A stretch of 64,000 nt of DNA from JBEVJK01 sp963791325 (lineage in GTDB: Bacteria; Pseudomonadota; Alphaproteobacteria; Rhizobiales; Rhizobiaceae). The first letter of the stretch is position 1. Each line of letters begins with the position of its first letter. This document shows positions 1-9,320 of this stretch, in pieces. The stretch covers positions 186,001-250,000 of the forward strand of contig CAWBRU010000009.1 of assembly GCA_963791325.1 (NCBI GenBank), read 5' to 3'. A program made the translations under genes and the position numbers. The notes below the pieces were generated by a model. The model saw only the letters and a program-made list of their open reading frames with translations, made no database searches and was not told where the DNA came from.

Positions 1-239
1 AGCCGTCCGGAGGCCTCGGCCGCACCGGTGAGCACGCCCATCCAGAGGCCGAAAGCCTGACTGGCCAGCGCCAGACTAAGGCTCGAAGCGGCCGCGGCTG
101 CGGCCAAAGGATGGATCATCAGATCGGTGGCGCCGGAAAATTCGCGCCGCAGCTGCGGCCCGAACTGCCAGGCCGCGTGATCGAATTGCATCATAGCCGG
201 CAGCATCGGCATCGGCATCGGCACATCCCTCATCGTCAT
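1..239 (-). CDS. Hypothetical protein downstream of nuoF, truncated by window edge
   Basis: An open frame reads leftward from an ATG at 239 and runs off the window without a stop, giving about 79 residues. The N-terminus is Met/Pro-rich (MTMRDVPMPMPMLPAMM), followed by a helical Ala/Leu-rich segment. It starts 37 bp after the nuoF stop, in the same direction, so it probably belongs to the nuo operon, in the place where other genomes have a small gene or nuoG. I do not recognise the family. The phasing with nuoF and the short gap are what support it as a gene. Confidence 0.5.
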   Translation of the reverse strand, partial: MTMRDVPMPMPMLPAMMQFDHAAWQFGPQLRREFSGATDLMIHPLAAAAAASSLSLALASQAFGLWMGVLTGAAEASGR

Positions 240-276
240 CTCCTCGCGCGGCCTTGCGGCGCCGGCTCTGTTCTGA

Positions 277-1583
<1,307 letters not shown>

Positions 1584-1584
<1 letters not shown>

Positions 1585-2600
1585 CAGCGGCCCTCATCAT
1601 CGGCTGGCTTGCGCCGCTTTGGCTTGGCCGGCACCGCGGCCTGGCCGTCGGCGCCGATCGGTTCTCCCTTCAGCCGCTCCGGCGCGACATAGGCCGAGGC
1701 CGGCCCGGGCTTGCTGATCGGCCGCTTGCGTGGCTTGACGGTCTTCTCGACCTTGTCAGAGGCGAGATCCGCGCTGGCCTCGCGGTGGGCCGGCGTCGTC
1801 ACGCTGGCAGCGCCCTCCGCCGCCACCGGCGCCTTATCCGGCGACGGCGACTTGACCGAGGGATCGGTCTCCGGCGCGTCGGTCTTCGGCCGTGCCGCCT
1901 CCGACGGCGGTACGGATGGCTCGGCGGCTGCTCCGGCAGGCGCGGCGGCGGCCTTGGCCTCGGCATCGCGGGTCGACTTCAGCACCGCCTGCTCGGAAGT
2001 AAGCGACGTCAGCCCGGTGATCGGCGCCGAGTACAGGCGGTCGACCTGCGGGCCGACCGGCACCTCCTGCCCGCGGCCCTCGGCAAACGCCTCGACGATT
2101 TCGCCGAAGCGTTGCGCCGAGAGGTCCTCGTAAGTGTCCTTGGCGATCATCACCATCGGCGCGTTGACGCAGGCTCCCAGGCACTCGACCTCCTCCCAGG
2201 AGAGCGAGCCGTCGGCGTTGAGGTGAAACTGGTCGGGGTGGATCTTGGCCCGGCACACCGCCATCAGCTCCTCGGCGCCGCGCAGCATGCAGGGGGTGGT
2301 GCCGCACACCTGGATGTGGGCGCGGCTGCCGACCGGCTTCAGCTGGAATTGGGTGTAGAAGGTCGCCACTTCGAGCACCCGGATCAGCGGCATGTCGAGC
2401 ATGCGGCCGACATGCTCGATCGCCGCCTTGGTGACCCAGCCCTCCTGGTCCTGCGCCAGCATCAGCAGCGGAATGACCGCCGATTGCTGGCGTCCGGGAG
2501 GGTATTTCTTCAGCCAGTCCTGCGCCGCCTCGGCATTGGCCTCCGAGAAGGCGAAGCTGGCTGGCTGAAGAGCTGGCTCGGCGAGACGGCGGACGGACAT
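1584..2600 (-). CDS. nuoE: NADH-quinone oxidoreductase subunit E with long C-terminal tail
   Basis: NuoE is the 24-kDa-type subunit carrying a 2Fe-2S cluster next to NuoF. The thioredoxin-like domain occupies about residues 20-180, with the cluster cysteines in CGTTPC and ECLGACVNAP. Beyond about residue 195 comes a tail of some 140 residues rich in Ala, Pro, Lys and Glu, ending in a basic/acidic stretch (PKRRKPADDEGR). Typical NuoE proteins are about 160-200 residues; extended versions are known in alphaproteobacteria. The start abuts the nuoD stop with no gap. The tail looks disordered and I cannot assign it a function. Confidence 0.95.
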
Positions 2601-3791
2601 CTAGCGGTCGACCTCCCCAAAGACGATGTCGAGCGAGCCGAGCACGGCGGAAATGTCGGCCAGCATGTGGCCGCGGCAGAGAAAATCCATCGCCTGCAGA
2701 TGGGCGAAGCCCGGTGCTCTGAGCTTGCAGCGGTATGGCTTGTTGGTGCCGTCGGAGACCAGATAGACGCCGAACTCGCCCTTCGGCGCCTCGACCGCGG
2801 CATAGACTTCGCCCGGCGGCACGCGATAGCCCTCGGTGTAGAGCTTGAAGTGATGGATCAGCGCCTCCATCGAGCGCTTCATCGCCGCCCGCTTCGGCGG
2901 CACCACCTTGCCGTCCTCGTTGGAGACCGGCCCCACCTTCTCGCTCGACAACAGCCGCTCGACGCATTGGCGCATGATGCCGGCGGACTGGCGCATCTCC
3001 TCCATGCGGATCACCTGGCGGTCGTAGTTGTCGCCGTTGAGGCCGACGGGGATGTCGAAGTCCATCTCGGCATAGCATTCATAGGGCTGGCTCTTGCGCA
3101 GGTCCCAGGCGGCTCCGGACCCGCGCACCATCACCCCGGAAAAGCCCCAGGCCCAGGCATCCTCGAGCGACACATGGCCGATGCCGACATTGCGCTGCTT
3201 GAAGATGCGGTTCTCGATGAACAGCTCCCAAAGATCGTCGACCGTCTTCAAAAACGGGTCGATCCACTTGCCGATGTCCTCGACCAGCCTGTCGGGCAGA
3301 TCCTCATGGACGCCGCCCGGCCGGAAATAGGCCGCATGCATGCGCGCGCCGGACGCCCGTTCGTAGAAGACCATCAGCTTCTCGCGCTCCTCGAACCCCC
3401 ACAGCGGCGGGGTGAGCGCACCGACGTCGAGAGCGTGCGTGGTGACGTTCAGCAGGTGCGACAGGATGCGGCCGATCTCGGAATAGAGCACCCGGATGAG
3501 CTGCCCGCGCTTGGGCACGGCGAGGCCGAGCAGCCGCTCCACCGCCAGCGCAAAGGCGTGCTCCTGGTTCATCGGCGCGACATAGTCGAGCCGGTCGAAA
3601 TACGGCACGGCCTGCAGATAGGTCTTGGACTCGATTAGCTTCTCGGTGCCCCGGTGAAGCAGGCCGATATGCGGATCGACGCGGTCGACCACCTCCCCGT
3701 CGAGCTCCAGCACCAGCCGCAAAACGCCATGCGCGGCGGGATGTTGCGGCCCGAAATTGATGTTGAAGTTGCGGACTTGAGTTTCAGCCAT
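2601..3791 (-). CDS. nuoD: NADH-quinone oxidoreductase subunit D
   Basis: NuoD (49-kDa-type) forms part of the quinone-binding cavity of complex I together with NuoB. The protein of 396 residues opens with the family signature FGPQHPAAHGVLRLVLELDG and contains HIGLLHRGTEKL near residue 40 and the conserved LDYVAPMNQEHAF near 70. Length and ends match the family. It directly precedes nuoE. In most genomes nuoC abuts nuoD, but here 524 bp containing a four-helix-bundle gene and flanking repeats separate them. Confidence 0.97.
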   Translation of the reverse strand: MAETQVRNFNINFGPQHPAAHGVLRLVLELDGEVVDRVDPHIGLLHRGTEKLIESKTYLQAVPYFDRLDYVAPMNQEHAFALAVERLLGLAVPKRGQLIRVLYSEIGRILSHLLNVTTHALDVGALTPPLWGFEEREKLMVFYERASGARMHAAYFRPGGVHEDLPDRLVEDIGKWIDPFLKTVDDLWELFIENRIFKQRNVGIGHVSLEDAWAWGFSGVMVRGSGAAWDLRKSQPYECYAEMDFDIPVGLNGDNYDRQVIRMEEMRQSAGIMRQCVERLLSSEKVGPVSNEDGKVVPPKRAAMKRSMEALIHHFKLYTEGYRVPPGEVYAAVEAPKGEFGVYLVSDGTNKPYRCKLRAPGFAHLQAMDFLCRGHMLADISAVLGSLDIVFGEVDR

Positions 3792-3833
3792 GGGGAGCCC
3801 CGATGCGCCTAGCCGGCCAACAGAGAAGAGCCA

Positions 3834-3872
3834 GCGAATAGCGAATAGCGAATAGCGAATAGCAAACAGCGA
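3834..3872. repeat. Tandem 7-bp repeat (GCGAATA), left flank of four-helix-bundle gene
   Basis: Four perfect copies of GCGAATA occupy 3834-3861, followed by two degenerate units (GCAAACA, GCGATCA). The array lies between the nuoD start and the stop of the inserted small gene. On the transcribed (minus) strand it reads TATTCGC repeats, the reverse complement of the GCGARTA units found on the other side of the gene near 4271-4319, so the two arrays could base-pair in the operon transcript. Confidence 0.85.
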
Positions 3873-3875
3873 TCA

Positions 3876-4208
3876 TCACTTCCGTTGCAGGCTCCTGATC
3901 ATCGCACGCAGCATCTTGCCCACCTCCTCGGCTTGTCTCATCAGCGGTCCGGTGTCCGGATCGGGTGCCAGACCCAATCTATTCGCCAGGATCAGATGCG
4001 TCTCCAATTCCTTGAGCGACCCCTGCGCGATGCGCAATGCCTGGATGAACGAACCCGTGTGCTCCCTGCCATGACCTTCGGCGATGTTTGCAGGAATAGA
4101 CGCGCAGGCTCTTCGGACCTGCGATGTCATCCCGAACAATTCGGAATGAGGAAACTGCTTGGTGAGCGCGTAGCAGTTGAGCGCTAGCTTCATGGCGGCT
4201 TTCCACAC
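3876..4208 (-). CDS. Four-helix bundle protein (23S rRNA intervening-sequence protein family) inside nuo operon
   Basis: The 110-residue product matches the small four-helix-bundle family first seen in intervening sequences of 23S rRNA (TIGR02436-like). Visible family hallmarks are FPHSELFGMTSQVRRAC, SIPANIAEGHGR and the helix SFIQALRIAQGSLKELETHL. The GTG at 4208 is the first usable start, but the conserved family N-terminus (SYRDLLVW) continues in frame upstream to an ATT codon near 4232 without an ATG. The true start may therefore be non-canonical. The biochemical role of the family is not established; related proteins serve as accessory factors in diversity-generating retroelements. It has no known part in complex I, and it is bracketed by inverted repeat arrays. 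Confidence 0.85.
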   Translation of the reverse strand: MWKAAMKLALNCYALTKQFPHSELFGMTSQVRRACASIPANIAEGHGREHTGSFIQALRIAQGSLKELETHLILANRLGLAPDPDTGPLMRQAEEVGKMLRAMIRSLQRK

Positions 4209-4270
4209 GAGCAGATCCCTATAGGACTTAATGGTCGTCGAAGCATCTCCTTCGCATTTTTCATTTGTCG

Positions 4271-4319
4271 CTGTTCACCTGTCGCTATTTCGCTACTCGC
4301 TACTCGCTTCATTCACTAT
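4271..4319. repeat. Degenerate 7-bp repeats (TACTCGC/TATTTCGC), right flank of four-helix-bundle gene
   Basis: On the plus strand this stretch contains CTGTCGCTATTTCGC, two TACTCGC units and a further TATTTCGC at the end. Read on the minus strand it is GCGAAATA, GCGAGTA, GCGAGTA, GCGAAATA, i.e. the same unit as the left array but in inverted orientation relative to the enclosed gene. The nuoC stop codon (TAG at 4316-4318) lies at its right edge, so the element begins exactly where nuoC ends. Confidence 0.75.
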
Positions 4320-4915
4320 TTCGCCTTCTCGTCGCCCGGCAGCACGTAGTCCGTGCCTTCCCAGGGCGAGAGGAAATCGAAGTTGCGGAACTCCTGCCTG
4401 AGCTCGACCGGCTCGTAGACGACCCGCTTCATCTCGTCGTCGTAGCGTACCTCGACGAAGCCGGTCAGCGGGAAATCCTTGCGCAGCGGGTGGCCGTCGA
4501 AGCCATAATCGGTGAGCAGCCGGCGCAGGTCCGGATGGCCGGAAAACAGGATGCCGTAGAGATCATAGGCCTCGCGCTCGAACCAGTCGGCGCCGCGAAA
4601 GACGCCGGTCGCCGACGCTACCGGGGTGGTCTCGTCGGTCATGAGCTTGACGCGGATGCGGCGGTTCTTGGTCGGCGACAGCAGGTGGTAGACCACGTCG
4701 AAACGCTGCGGTCGGCCGGGATAGTCGGCGCCCGACAGGTCGATGAAGGAGACGAAGCGGCAGTCGGGATCGTCGCGCAGAAGGGTCAGCACGGCGACGA
4801 TGTCGGCTGCCTCGACGGTGATCGTCAGCTCGCCATAGGCGATCGCCTGCCCGCGGATCCTGCCGCCCAGCTTGCCCGACAGCGCTGCCGAAAAATCTTC
4901 GATCGGCTCGGCCAT
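4316..4915 (-). CDS. nuoC: NADH-quinone oxidoreductase subunit C
   Basis: NuoC (30-kDa-type) belongs to the connecting fragment of complex I. The 199-residue protein shows the family blocks DVVYHLLSPTKNRRIRVK near residue 85 and the signature DWFEREAYDLYGILFSGHPD near 120, then LLTDYGFDGHPLRKDFPLTG. The chosen ATG at 4915 lies 8 bp after the nuoB stop and gives a normal N-terminus. The stop sits at the boundary of the 7-bp repeats that precede the four-helix-bundle gene. Confidence 0.96.
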   Translation of the reverse strand: MAEPIEDFSAALSGKLGGRIRGQAIAYGELTITVEAADIVAVLTLLRDDPDCRFVSFIDLSGADYPGRPQRFDVVYHLLSPTKNRRIRVKLMTDETTPVASATGVFRGADWFEREAYDLYGILFSGHPDLRRLLTDYGFDGHPLRKDFPLTGFVEVRYDDEMKRVVYEPVELRQEFRNFDFLSPWEGTDYVLPGDEKAK

Positions 4916-4923
4916 GGCCCCTC

Positions 4924-5505
4924 CTAGCGCTCGATCGTGCCGGTGCGGCGGATCTTCTTCTGCAGAAGAAGGATGCCGTAGAGCAGCGCCTCGGCCGTCG
5001 GCGGGCAGCCGGGGACATAGATGTCGACCGGCACGACCCGGTCGCAGCCGCGGACCACGGCGTAGGAATAATGGTAGTAGCCGCCGCCATTGGCGCACGA
5101 ACCCATGGAGATGACGTAGCGCGGCTCCGGCATCTGGTCGTAGACCTTGCGCAGCGCCGGCGCCATCTTGTTGGTCAGCGTGCCCGCCACGATCATCACG
5201 TCGGACTGCCGCGGCGAGGCGCGCGGCGCCACGCCGAACCGCTCGGCATCGTAGCGCGGCATCGACACATGCATCATCTCGACCGCGCAGCACGCCAGGC
5301 CGAAGGTCATCCACATCAGCGAGCCGGTGCGGGCCCAGGTGATCAGCGCCTCCGACGAGGTGACCAGAAAGCCCTTGTCGGCGAGTTCGTCATTGACGAC
5401 ACCGAAGAACGCATCGCCCTCGCCGGCCGGGCGGCCGGTATTGGGGTCGAGAATGCCCTTGGCGCGCGGCGCCACCAGGGTCTGGGAGTCGTCGTTCAAT
5501 CCCAT
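4924..5505 (-). CDS. nuoB: NADH-quinone oxidoreductase subunit B
   Basis: NuoB carries the terminal 4Fe-4S cluster N2 that reduces quinone. The 193-residue protein contains TFGLACCAVEMMH (two adjacent cluster Cys) near residue 60, ISMGSCANGGGYYHYSYAVV near 125 and VPGCPPTAEALLYG near 160, which supply the remaining Cys ligands. The ATG at 5505 is preferred over an in-frame GTG seven codons upstream because it gives the usual short N-terminus; it overlaps the nuoA stop by 10 bp. Confidence 0.96.
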   Translation of the reverse strand: MGLNDDSQTLVAPRAKGILDPNTGRPAGEGDAFFGVVNDELADKGFLVTSSEALITWARTGSLMWMTFGLACCAVEMMHVSMPRYDAERFGVAPRASPRQSDVMIVAGTLTNKMAPALRKVYDQMPEPRYVISMGSCANGGGYYHYSYAVVRGCDRVVPVDIYVPGCPPTAEALLYGILLLQKKIRRTGTIER

Positions 5506-5861
5506 TCCAGCGCCCCTTTCTTCCACTCGTAGATGAAGCCGATCGTGAGCACCCCGAGAAACACCATCATCGACCAGAAGCCGAACCAGCCGATGCCCCC
5601 GAACGACACCGCCCAGGGGAACAGGAAGGCGACCTCCAGGTCGAAGATGATGAACAGGATCGACACCAGATAGAAGCGGATGTCGAACTTCATGCGTGCA
5701 TCATCGAAGGCGTTGAAGCCGCATTCATAGGCGGACAGCTTTTCCGGATCCGGGCGGCGGAAAGCCACCAGAAACGGGGCTGCGATCAGCGCGATGCCGA
5801 CGACCAGCGCCACCGCGATAAAGATCACGACGGGCAGATAGGAGCTCAGAAGCGCATTCAT
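5496..5861 (-). CDS. nuoA: NADH-quinone oxidoreductase subunit A
   Basis: NuoA is a small membrane subunit of complex I with three transmembrane helices. The 121-residue protein begins with a long hydrophobic helix, followed by the family motif FRRPDPEKLSAYECGFNAFD and then two more helices (LVSILFIIFDLEVAFLFPWA and the WSMMVFLGVLTIGFIYEW segment). It is the first gene of the operon. The 276 bp upstream hold no other gene and presumably carry the promoter. Confidence 0.96.
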   Translation of the reverse strand: MNALLSSYLPVVIFIAVALVVGIALIAAPFLVAFRRPDPEKLSAYECGFNAFDDARMKFDIRFYLVSILFIIFDLEVAFLFPWAVSFGGIGWFGFWSMMVFLGVLTIGFIYEWKKGALEWD

Positions 5862-5902
5862 GGTCCGATTTCCGTATGCGGCCGATCGACCATACCATAG
5901 AC

Positions 5903-5914
5903 GTTCGGCCGAAC
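5903..5914. promoter_or_regulatory. Perfect 12-bp palindrome upstream of nuoA
   Basis: GTTCGGCCGAAC is a perfect palindrome about 40 bp upstream of the nuoA ATG, in the only non-coding stretch before the operon. A TATGGT-like hexamer lies between it and the gene. A repressor or activator site is possible but no known motif is matched. Confidence 0.3.
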
Positions 5915-6137
5915 TCGCAACCGCGGCCCGGGACGCGCCGGCGCGCGGCGTTCGAGAGGGTTCATGTTGCAGCGCGGCGAGGGTTAGCGCAGCCCGCAGG
6001 GCGACGCAAGCGAAACGAGCGGCTGCCGGCCGTCAATCGCGCCCCGGAAGCGCGCGACGCCCGCCGCGCCGGTGCAACGCAGATCGCCGCACCGGCCGCG
6101 CTTTGCCGCCGCGCCGAGGCCTGCGGTCCCGCCAAGC

Positions 6138-6605
6138 CTATTTGGCGCGTTTCAGCGTGACCGTGGTCACGCCGCCGGCGATGTTGATCCCTTGCTGGCC
6201 CTGAACCGAGATCGGCTGCAGCGAAATCGACTTGTTGGTGCCGCCGACCAGCACATTGGCGCCGGCGCCGACGCCGAGCGAGGCATTGGCGCCGACACCG
6301 CCATAGCTGCCGGCGAGCGAGCCCTTGGGCACGCGGCTGGCGGCGAGCACACCCCAGATCAGATGGCCCTTCTGCACTTCGCCAAGTGCCACGCCGAACT
6401 GGTCGATGGTGCCCGAATATCTCTCCGGCTTGCCGCGGTCGGGCCGGAAGACGCAGCTAAGCGTCTGCTTTTGAACCACGAACATGCCGACGCCCTTGGA
6501 TACGTCGCAGGCGAGCGTGCCGATCTGCGTCGAAGCCTGCGCGTGCGCGCCGGATGCGGTGAGCACAAACCCCGCGGCAATCAAGAAATGCCGGCTCAGC
6601 CCCAT
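6138..6605 (-). CDS. DUF992 domain-containing secreted protein
   Basis: The 155-residue product has a clear Sec signal peptide (MGLSRHFLIAAGFVLTASGA, cleavage after HAQA). The mature part matches DUF992: a Cys pair (LACDVSKG and LSCVFRP), RYSGTIDQFGVALG, and a glycine-rich C-terminal segment (GGVGANASLGVGAGANVLVG) typical of the family. DUF992 proteins are exported alphaproteobacterial proteins of unknown function. The ATG at 6605 starts exactly at the signal peptide. It is transcribed in the same direction as nuo, with nuoA 276 bp downstream. Confidence 0.88.
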   Translation of the reverse strand: MGLSRHFLIAAGFVLTASGAHAQASTQIGTLACDVSKGVGMFVVQKQTLSCVFRPDRGKPERYSGTIDQFGVALGEVQKGHLIWGVLAASRVPKGSLAGSYGGVGANASLGVGAGANVLVGGTNKSISLQPISVQGQQGINIAGGVTTVTLKRAK

Positions 6606-6747
6606 GATGTCTCTCCTGGATCTATGATAACGAACACGCCTGCATATTCGCCCGAATAGTTGAAATGGCAAGGGATGAGCGCTCGGTGAATGATCGGATC
6701 GTTGCCGTCCGGCGCAGGTGCCGGCCCGCGCCTGGCCGGGTGGGGCC

Positions 6748-7287
6748 GTGTTGAGCTTTTTCCACGACGCCGGCCACGTCATCGAGCCGTACATCCGCCA
6801 CAATGGGCTGTTCGCCCTGTTCGTCATCATCTATCTCGAATCGCTCGGTGCCCCGTTGCCGGGCGAGAGCGCGCTGATTGCCGCCTCGCTGCTTGCCGCG
6901 GGCGGATCGTTCTCGGTCGGCAGCCTGTTCCTGGCGGTCTGGGCGGCGGCAGTGCTGGGCGATAGCACCGGCTACGCGATCGGCCATTTCGGCGGCCGGC
7001 CGCTGCTGCTGCGCTACGGCTATTTGATCAAGCTGACGCCCGAGCGGCTGGCCGGCATCGAGGCGCAGTTCCGTAAGCGCGGCGCGCTGATCGTGGTGGT
7101 CGCCCGTTTCGTCGTGCTGCTGCGGCAGCTCAACGGCCTGGTCGCCGGCGCGATGGGCATGGGCTGGCCGCATTTTCTCGCCGCCAATGCGTTCGGCGCA
7201 GCACTGTGGGCCGCGGTATGGACGTTCGGCCCGTTCTTCCTCGGCGATTGGTTCGGCCTGCATCGGGCGGCTCTGGCCAACCCCTGA
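6748..7287 (+). CDS. DedA family membrane protein
   Basis: The 179-residue protein has the DedA (SNARE-associated) layout: an amphipathic N-terminus, FVIIYLESLGAPLPGESALI near residue 25, a GDSTGYAIGHFGG turn, and the motif ARFVVLLRQLNGLVAGAMGM near 120, followed by two hydrophobic helices. DedA proteins act as lipid scramblases or transporters in the inner membrane, notably for undecaprenyl phosphate or phospholipids. The GTG at 6748 has a GGGTGGGG ribosome-binding site just upstream; a TTG one codon later is an alternative. It is slightly shorter than the usual 190-220 residues. Confidence 0.88.
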   Translation: MLSFFHDAGHVIEPYIRHNGLFALFVIIYLESLGAPLPGESALIAASLLAAGGSFSVGSLFLAVWAAAVLGDSTGYAIGHFGGRPLLLRYGYLIKLTPERLAGIEAQFRKRGALIVVVARFVVLLRQLNGLVAGAMGMGWPHFLAANAFGAALWAAVWTFGPFFLGDWFGLHRAALANP

Positions 7288-7419
7288 CCGAGGCCCGCGG
7301 CAAGACTTGCCCCTCGGTAGAATTTTTGCCGCCTCTGCTGTAGCCTCTCCGAGCACCGAGAAGACTATCTCAATTCAGAGAGAAGCCGCGTCACCGACGC
7401 AACCAGAGGGTATAATCCC

Positions 7420-7788
7420 ATGATAGAAGAAGATTGGCATCCCTCCCGGGATGCCGTTGCCTTGGCTCCAGAATATCACCAAGTCCTCTTTGAGGATGAA
7501 GATATCCGCGTTCTCCTGGTCGTGCTCAACCCGGGCGATGCAGAGCCGTTGCATCACCATCGCTGGCCGTCGGTGTTCGTCTTCGACAAGATGGACAGAA
7601 TCAAGGATTACGGCGCCGACGGCGGCGAGCAGGAGCTGATGCTGCCGCCGGCGCCGATCGTGGCGCTGTTCGCACCGCAGCGCACCCACCGCGTCGAAAA
7701 TGTCGGCACGTCGCCTTTGCGGGGCGTCAGGATCGAGTTCAAACGCAACCAGCTGGCGGTCGAGACCAATGCCATTCTGGTGCCGTAG
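7420..7788 (+). CDS. Cupin domain protein
   Basis: The 122-residue protein folds as a single cupin: LNPGDAEPLHHHRWPSVFVF supplies the first metal-binding His cluster around residue 45, and PQRTHRVENVGTSPLRGVRIEF the second motif near 90. Such small cupins bind a metal and can be oxygenases, isomerases or sensors. No partner gene indicates a substrate. The ATG at 7420 follows an AGAGGGTATAATCCC leader. Confidence 0.75.
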   Translation: MIEEDWHPSRDAVALAPEYHQVLFEDEDIRVLLVVLNPGDAEPLHHHRWPSVFVFDKMDRIKDYGADGGEQELMLPPAPIVALFAPQRTHRVENVGTSPLRGVRIEFKRNQLAVETNAILVP

Positions 7789-7986
7789 ACGCGCGCCTCG
7801 GCCACCGGCCGCGCCCGGAGGGGCCGGCCCTCGAGCAGCGACCTGTCGTCCTCCTTCTCCGGCATGATGATGCAAGCGAGAACGCCTCGGCCGAGAAATC
7901 GGGGGCGGCGCGCAGCATCCGGGCGCCGGCCTTGCGTGCCCGCCAGAGGAACGCCGGCCGCCACTTTATGACGGCCATTTACCCCG

Positions 7987-8089
7987 AGAGCGGATCACTG
8001 TTTCTTTGAATCGGCGCTCCCCTCTAAGTCTTTGTTTTTCCGCAATTCCAGCCAGAAAACCGTTTCCACTTTTCCTGGAGTTGCTTTAG
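7987..8089. repeat. Dispersed 100-bp repeat, copy A, in the 452-bp gap between cupin and PGBD genes
   Basis: The segment begins GAGCGGATCACTG and ends TCCTGGAGTTGCTTTAG. It matches the reverse complement of 43904-44003 over about 100 bp, with shared blocks AAGTCTTTGTTTTT, GAAAACCGT and TCCACTTTTC. The remainder of the gap (7789-7986 and 8090-8240) shows no gene I can support: its open frames lack ribosome-binding sites and family resemblance. Confidence 0.85.
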
Positions 8090-8240
8090 TATGTCGGTTA
8101 TGAAGATCGTGTGGTTATTCATGCTTGGTCATAGGCACGTCGCGAGGTGCACGCAACAATACTCGCGCTGAAGTACTCTTGCCTTCTAGGGGACTAAGCA
8201 GGCATCGCGTTCGACTTGAACGTTGCTGGGGAGGACAGAC

Positions 8241-8702
8241 ATGACTGGCAGCATCAGCCCTTGGCCTTTGGTCAAGAACGGCGCTCATGACCATCCGGTA
8301 AAGACGCTGCAATATCTGTTGCGCGCGCGCGGCCAATCCGTCGTCGTCGACGGCGCATTCGGGCCGAACACCACGGCGGCGGTTCAGGCCTTTCAGTCAA
8401 GCCATGGCCTTTCGGCCGATGGCGTCGTCGGCCCGATCACCTGGGCGGCCCTGGTGGTGCAGGTCAAAGCCGGCAGCCAAGGCGATGCGGTCAAAGGCGT
8501 GCAGGAGGAATTCCAGTTCCGCAATCAGTCGGGCGATCCCGGCACGGGTCCGCAGGTCGACGGGATCTTCGGGCCGACGACGGAGGCCGCGGTGCGCGGC
8601 TTCCAGCAAGCCCTGGCCGCCGACATTCCCGCCGTCAAGGTCGACGGGGTCGTCGGCCCGGTGACCTGGCAGGCGCTGGTCAGCGGCATGCTGTCGTTCT
8701 GA
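8241..8702 (+). CDS. Peptidoglycan-binding domain protein (first of four)
   Basis: The 153-residue protein consists of two PG_binding_1 repeats. The first spans about residues 14-68 (VDGAFGPNTTAAVQAFQ, DGVVGPITWAAL), the second about 75-150 (VDGIFGPTTEAAVRGFQ, DGVVGPVTWQAL). There is no signal peptide, lipobox, membrane helix or catalytic domain. The ATG at 8241 has a GGGGAGGACAGAC ribosome-binding site, excluding the longer in-frame start at 8223. Canonical family members bind cell-wall peptides and target hydrolases to the wall; without an export signal this one's location is unclear. Confidence 0.88.
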   Translation: MTGSISPWPLVKNGAHDHPVKTLQYLLRARGQSVVVDGAFGPNTTAAVQAFQSSHGLSADGVVGPITWAALVVQVKAGSQGDAVKGVQEEFQFRNQSGDPGTGPQVDGIFGPTTEAAVRGFQQALAADIPAVKVDGVVGPVTWQALVSGMLSF

Positions 8703-8773
8703 GATCGCCTCGCGACCCGACCCGAGAGGCCTGGCTGCACCGGGTTTGCGGCCGAAGCTGGAGGAGGTATGGC

Positions 8774-9220
8774 ATGGCAGAACCCGTCCTCAAAAGGGGC
8801 TCCGACGACCCGGCGGTCAAGGACCTGCAGGAGGCGCTCAAGACGCTGGGCTACGATCCCGGCGCGGCCGACGGGCGCTTCGGCGCGCAGACCGAAGCGG
8901 CGGTGAAGGCCTTCCAGCTCGCCCGGGAAATCCCCGCCGACGGCGTGGTCGGCCGGGTGACCTGGATCAACATCGACGAGGCCGACCAGAGCCATCCGGT
9001 CATCAAGACGGGCGCCGCCGGGCTGCCGGTGCGCCGCCTGCAGAGCCGGATGAGCGCTGTCGGCTTCGACACCGGCGGCGTCGACGGCCGCTTCGGTGCC
9101 AAGACCGAAGCCGCGGTGCGGAAGCTGCAGCAGGATTTCAAGCTCGGCGTCGACGGCGTCGTCGGCCAGCTGACCTGGCAGGTGGTCGACGCGCTGGAAG
9201 ACGAAGGCGGGGCCAGTTGA
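8774..9220 (+). CDS. Peptidoglycan-binding domain protein (second of four)
   Basis: This 148-residue product is again two PG_binding_1 repeats and nothing else: ADGRFGAQTEAAVKAFQ with DGVVGRVTWINI, then VDGRFGAKTEAAVRKLQ with DGVVGQLTWQVV. No export signal is visible. A strong CTGGAGGAGG site precedes the ATG. It lies 71 bp after the first copy in the same direction, so the two probably form one unit and look like diverged duplicates. Confidence 0.88.
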   Translation: MAEPVLKRGSDDPAVKDLQEALKTLGYDPGAADGRFGAQTEAAVKAFQLAREIPADGVVGRVTWINIDEADQSHPVIKTGAAGLPVRRLQSRMSAVGFDTGGVDGRFGAKTEAAVRKLQQDFKLGVDGVVGQLTWQVVDALEDEGGAS

Positions 9221-9263
9221 AGGCGCGGTCAGCCGATCACCATGCCCTCGACACGGGTGTCCC

Positions 9264-9320
9264 GCTGCAAGCCTTTGTTTTTCCTGAAGGCCGTCGCCAC
9301 CTTCCCCGGAATTCGGTCTA
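9264..9320. repeat. Degenerate remnant of the dispersed repeat
   Basis: AAGCCTTTGTTTTTCCTG followed by CCACCTTCCCCGGAATTC and GGTCTAG resembles the right half of copy A and copy B (AAGTCTTTGTTTTT ... CCACTTTTCC ... GAATTGCTCTAG). The final CTA is the complement of the TAG stop of the minus-strand gene beginning at 9788. It sits exactly where the two convergent pairs of peptidoglycan-binding genes meet. Confidence 0.5.

Noticed and set aside
3834..3872. CRISPR array
   Set aside because: Units are 7 bp, directly adjacent and without spacers; it is a simple tandem repeat flanking a small gene.
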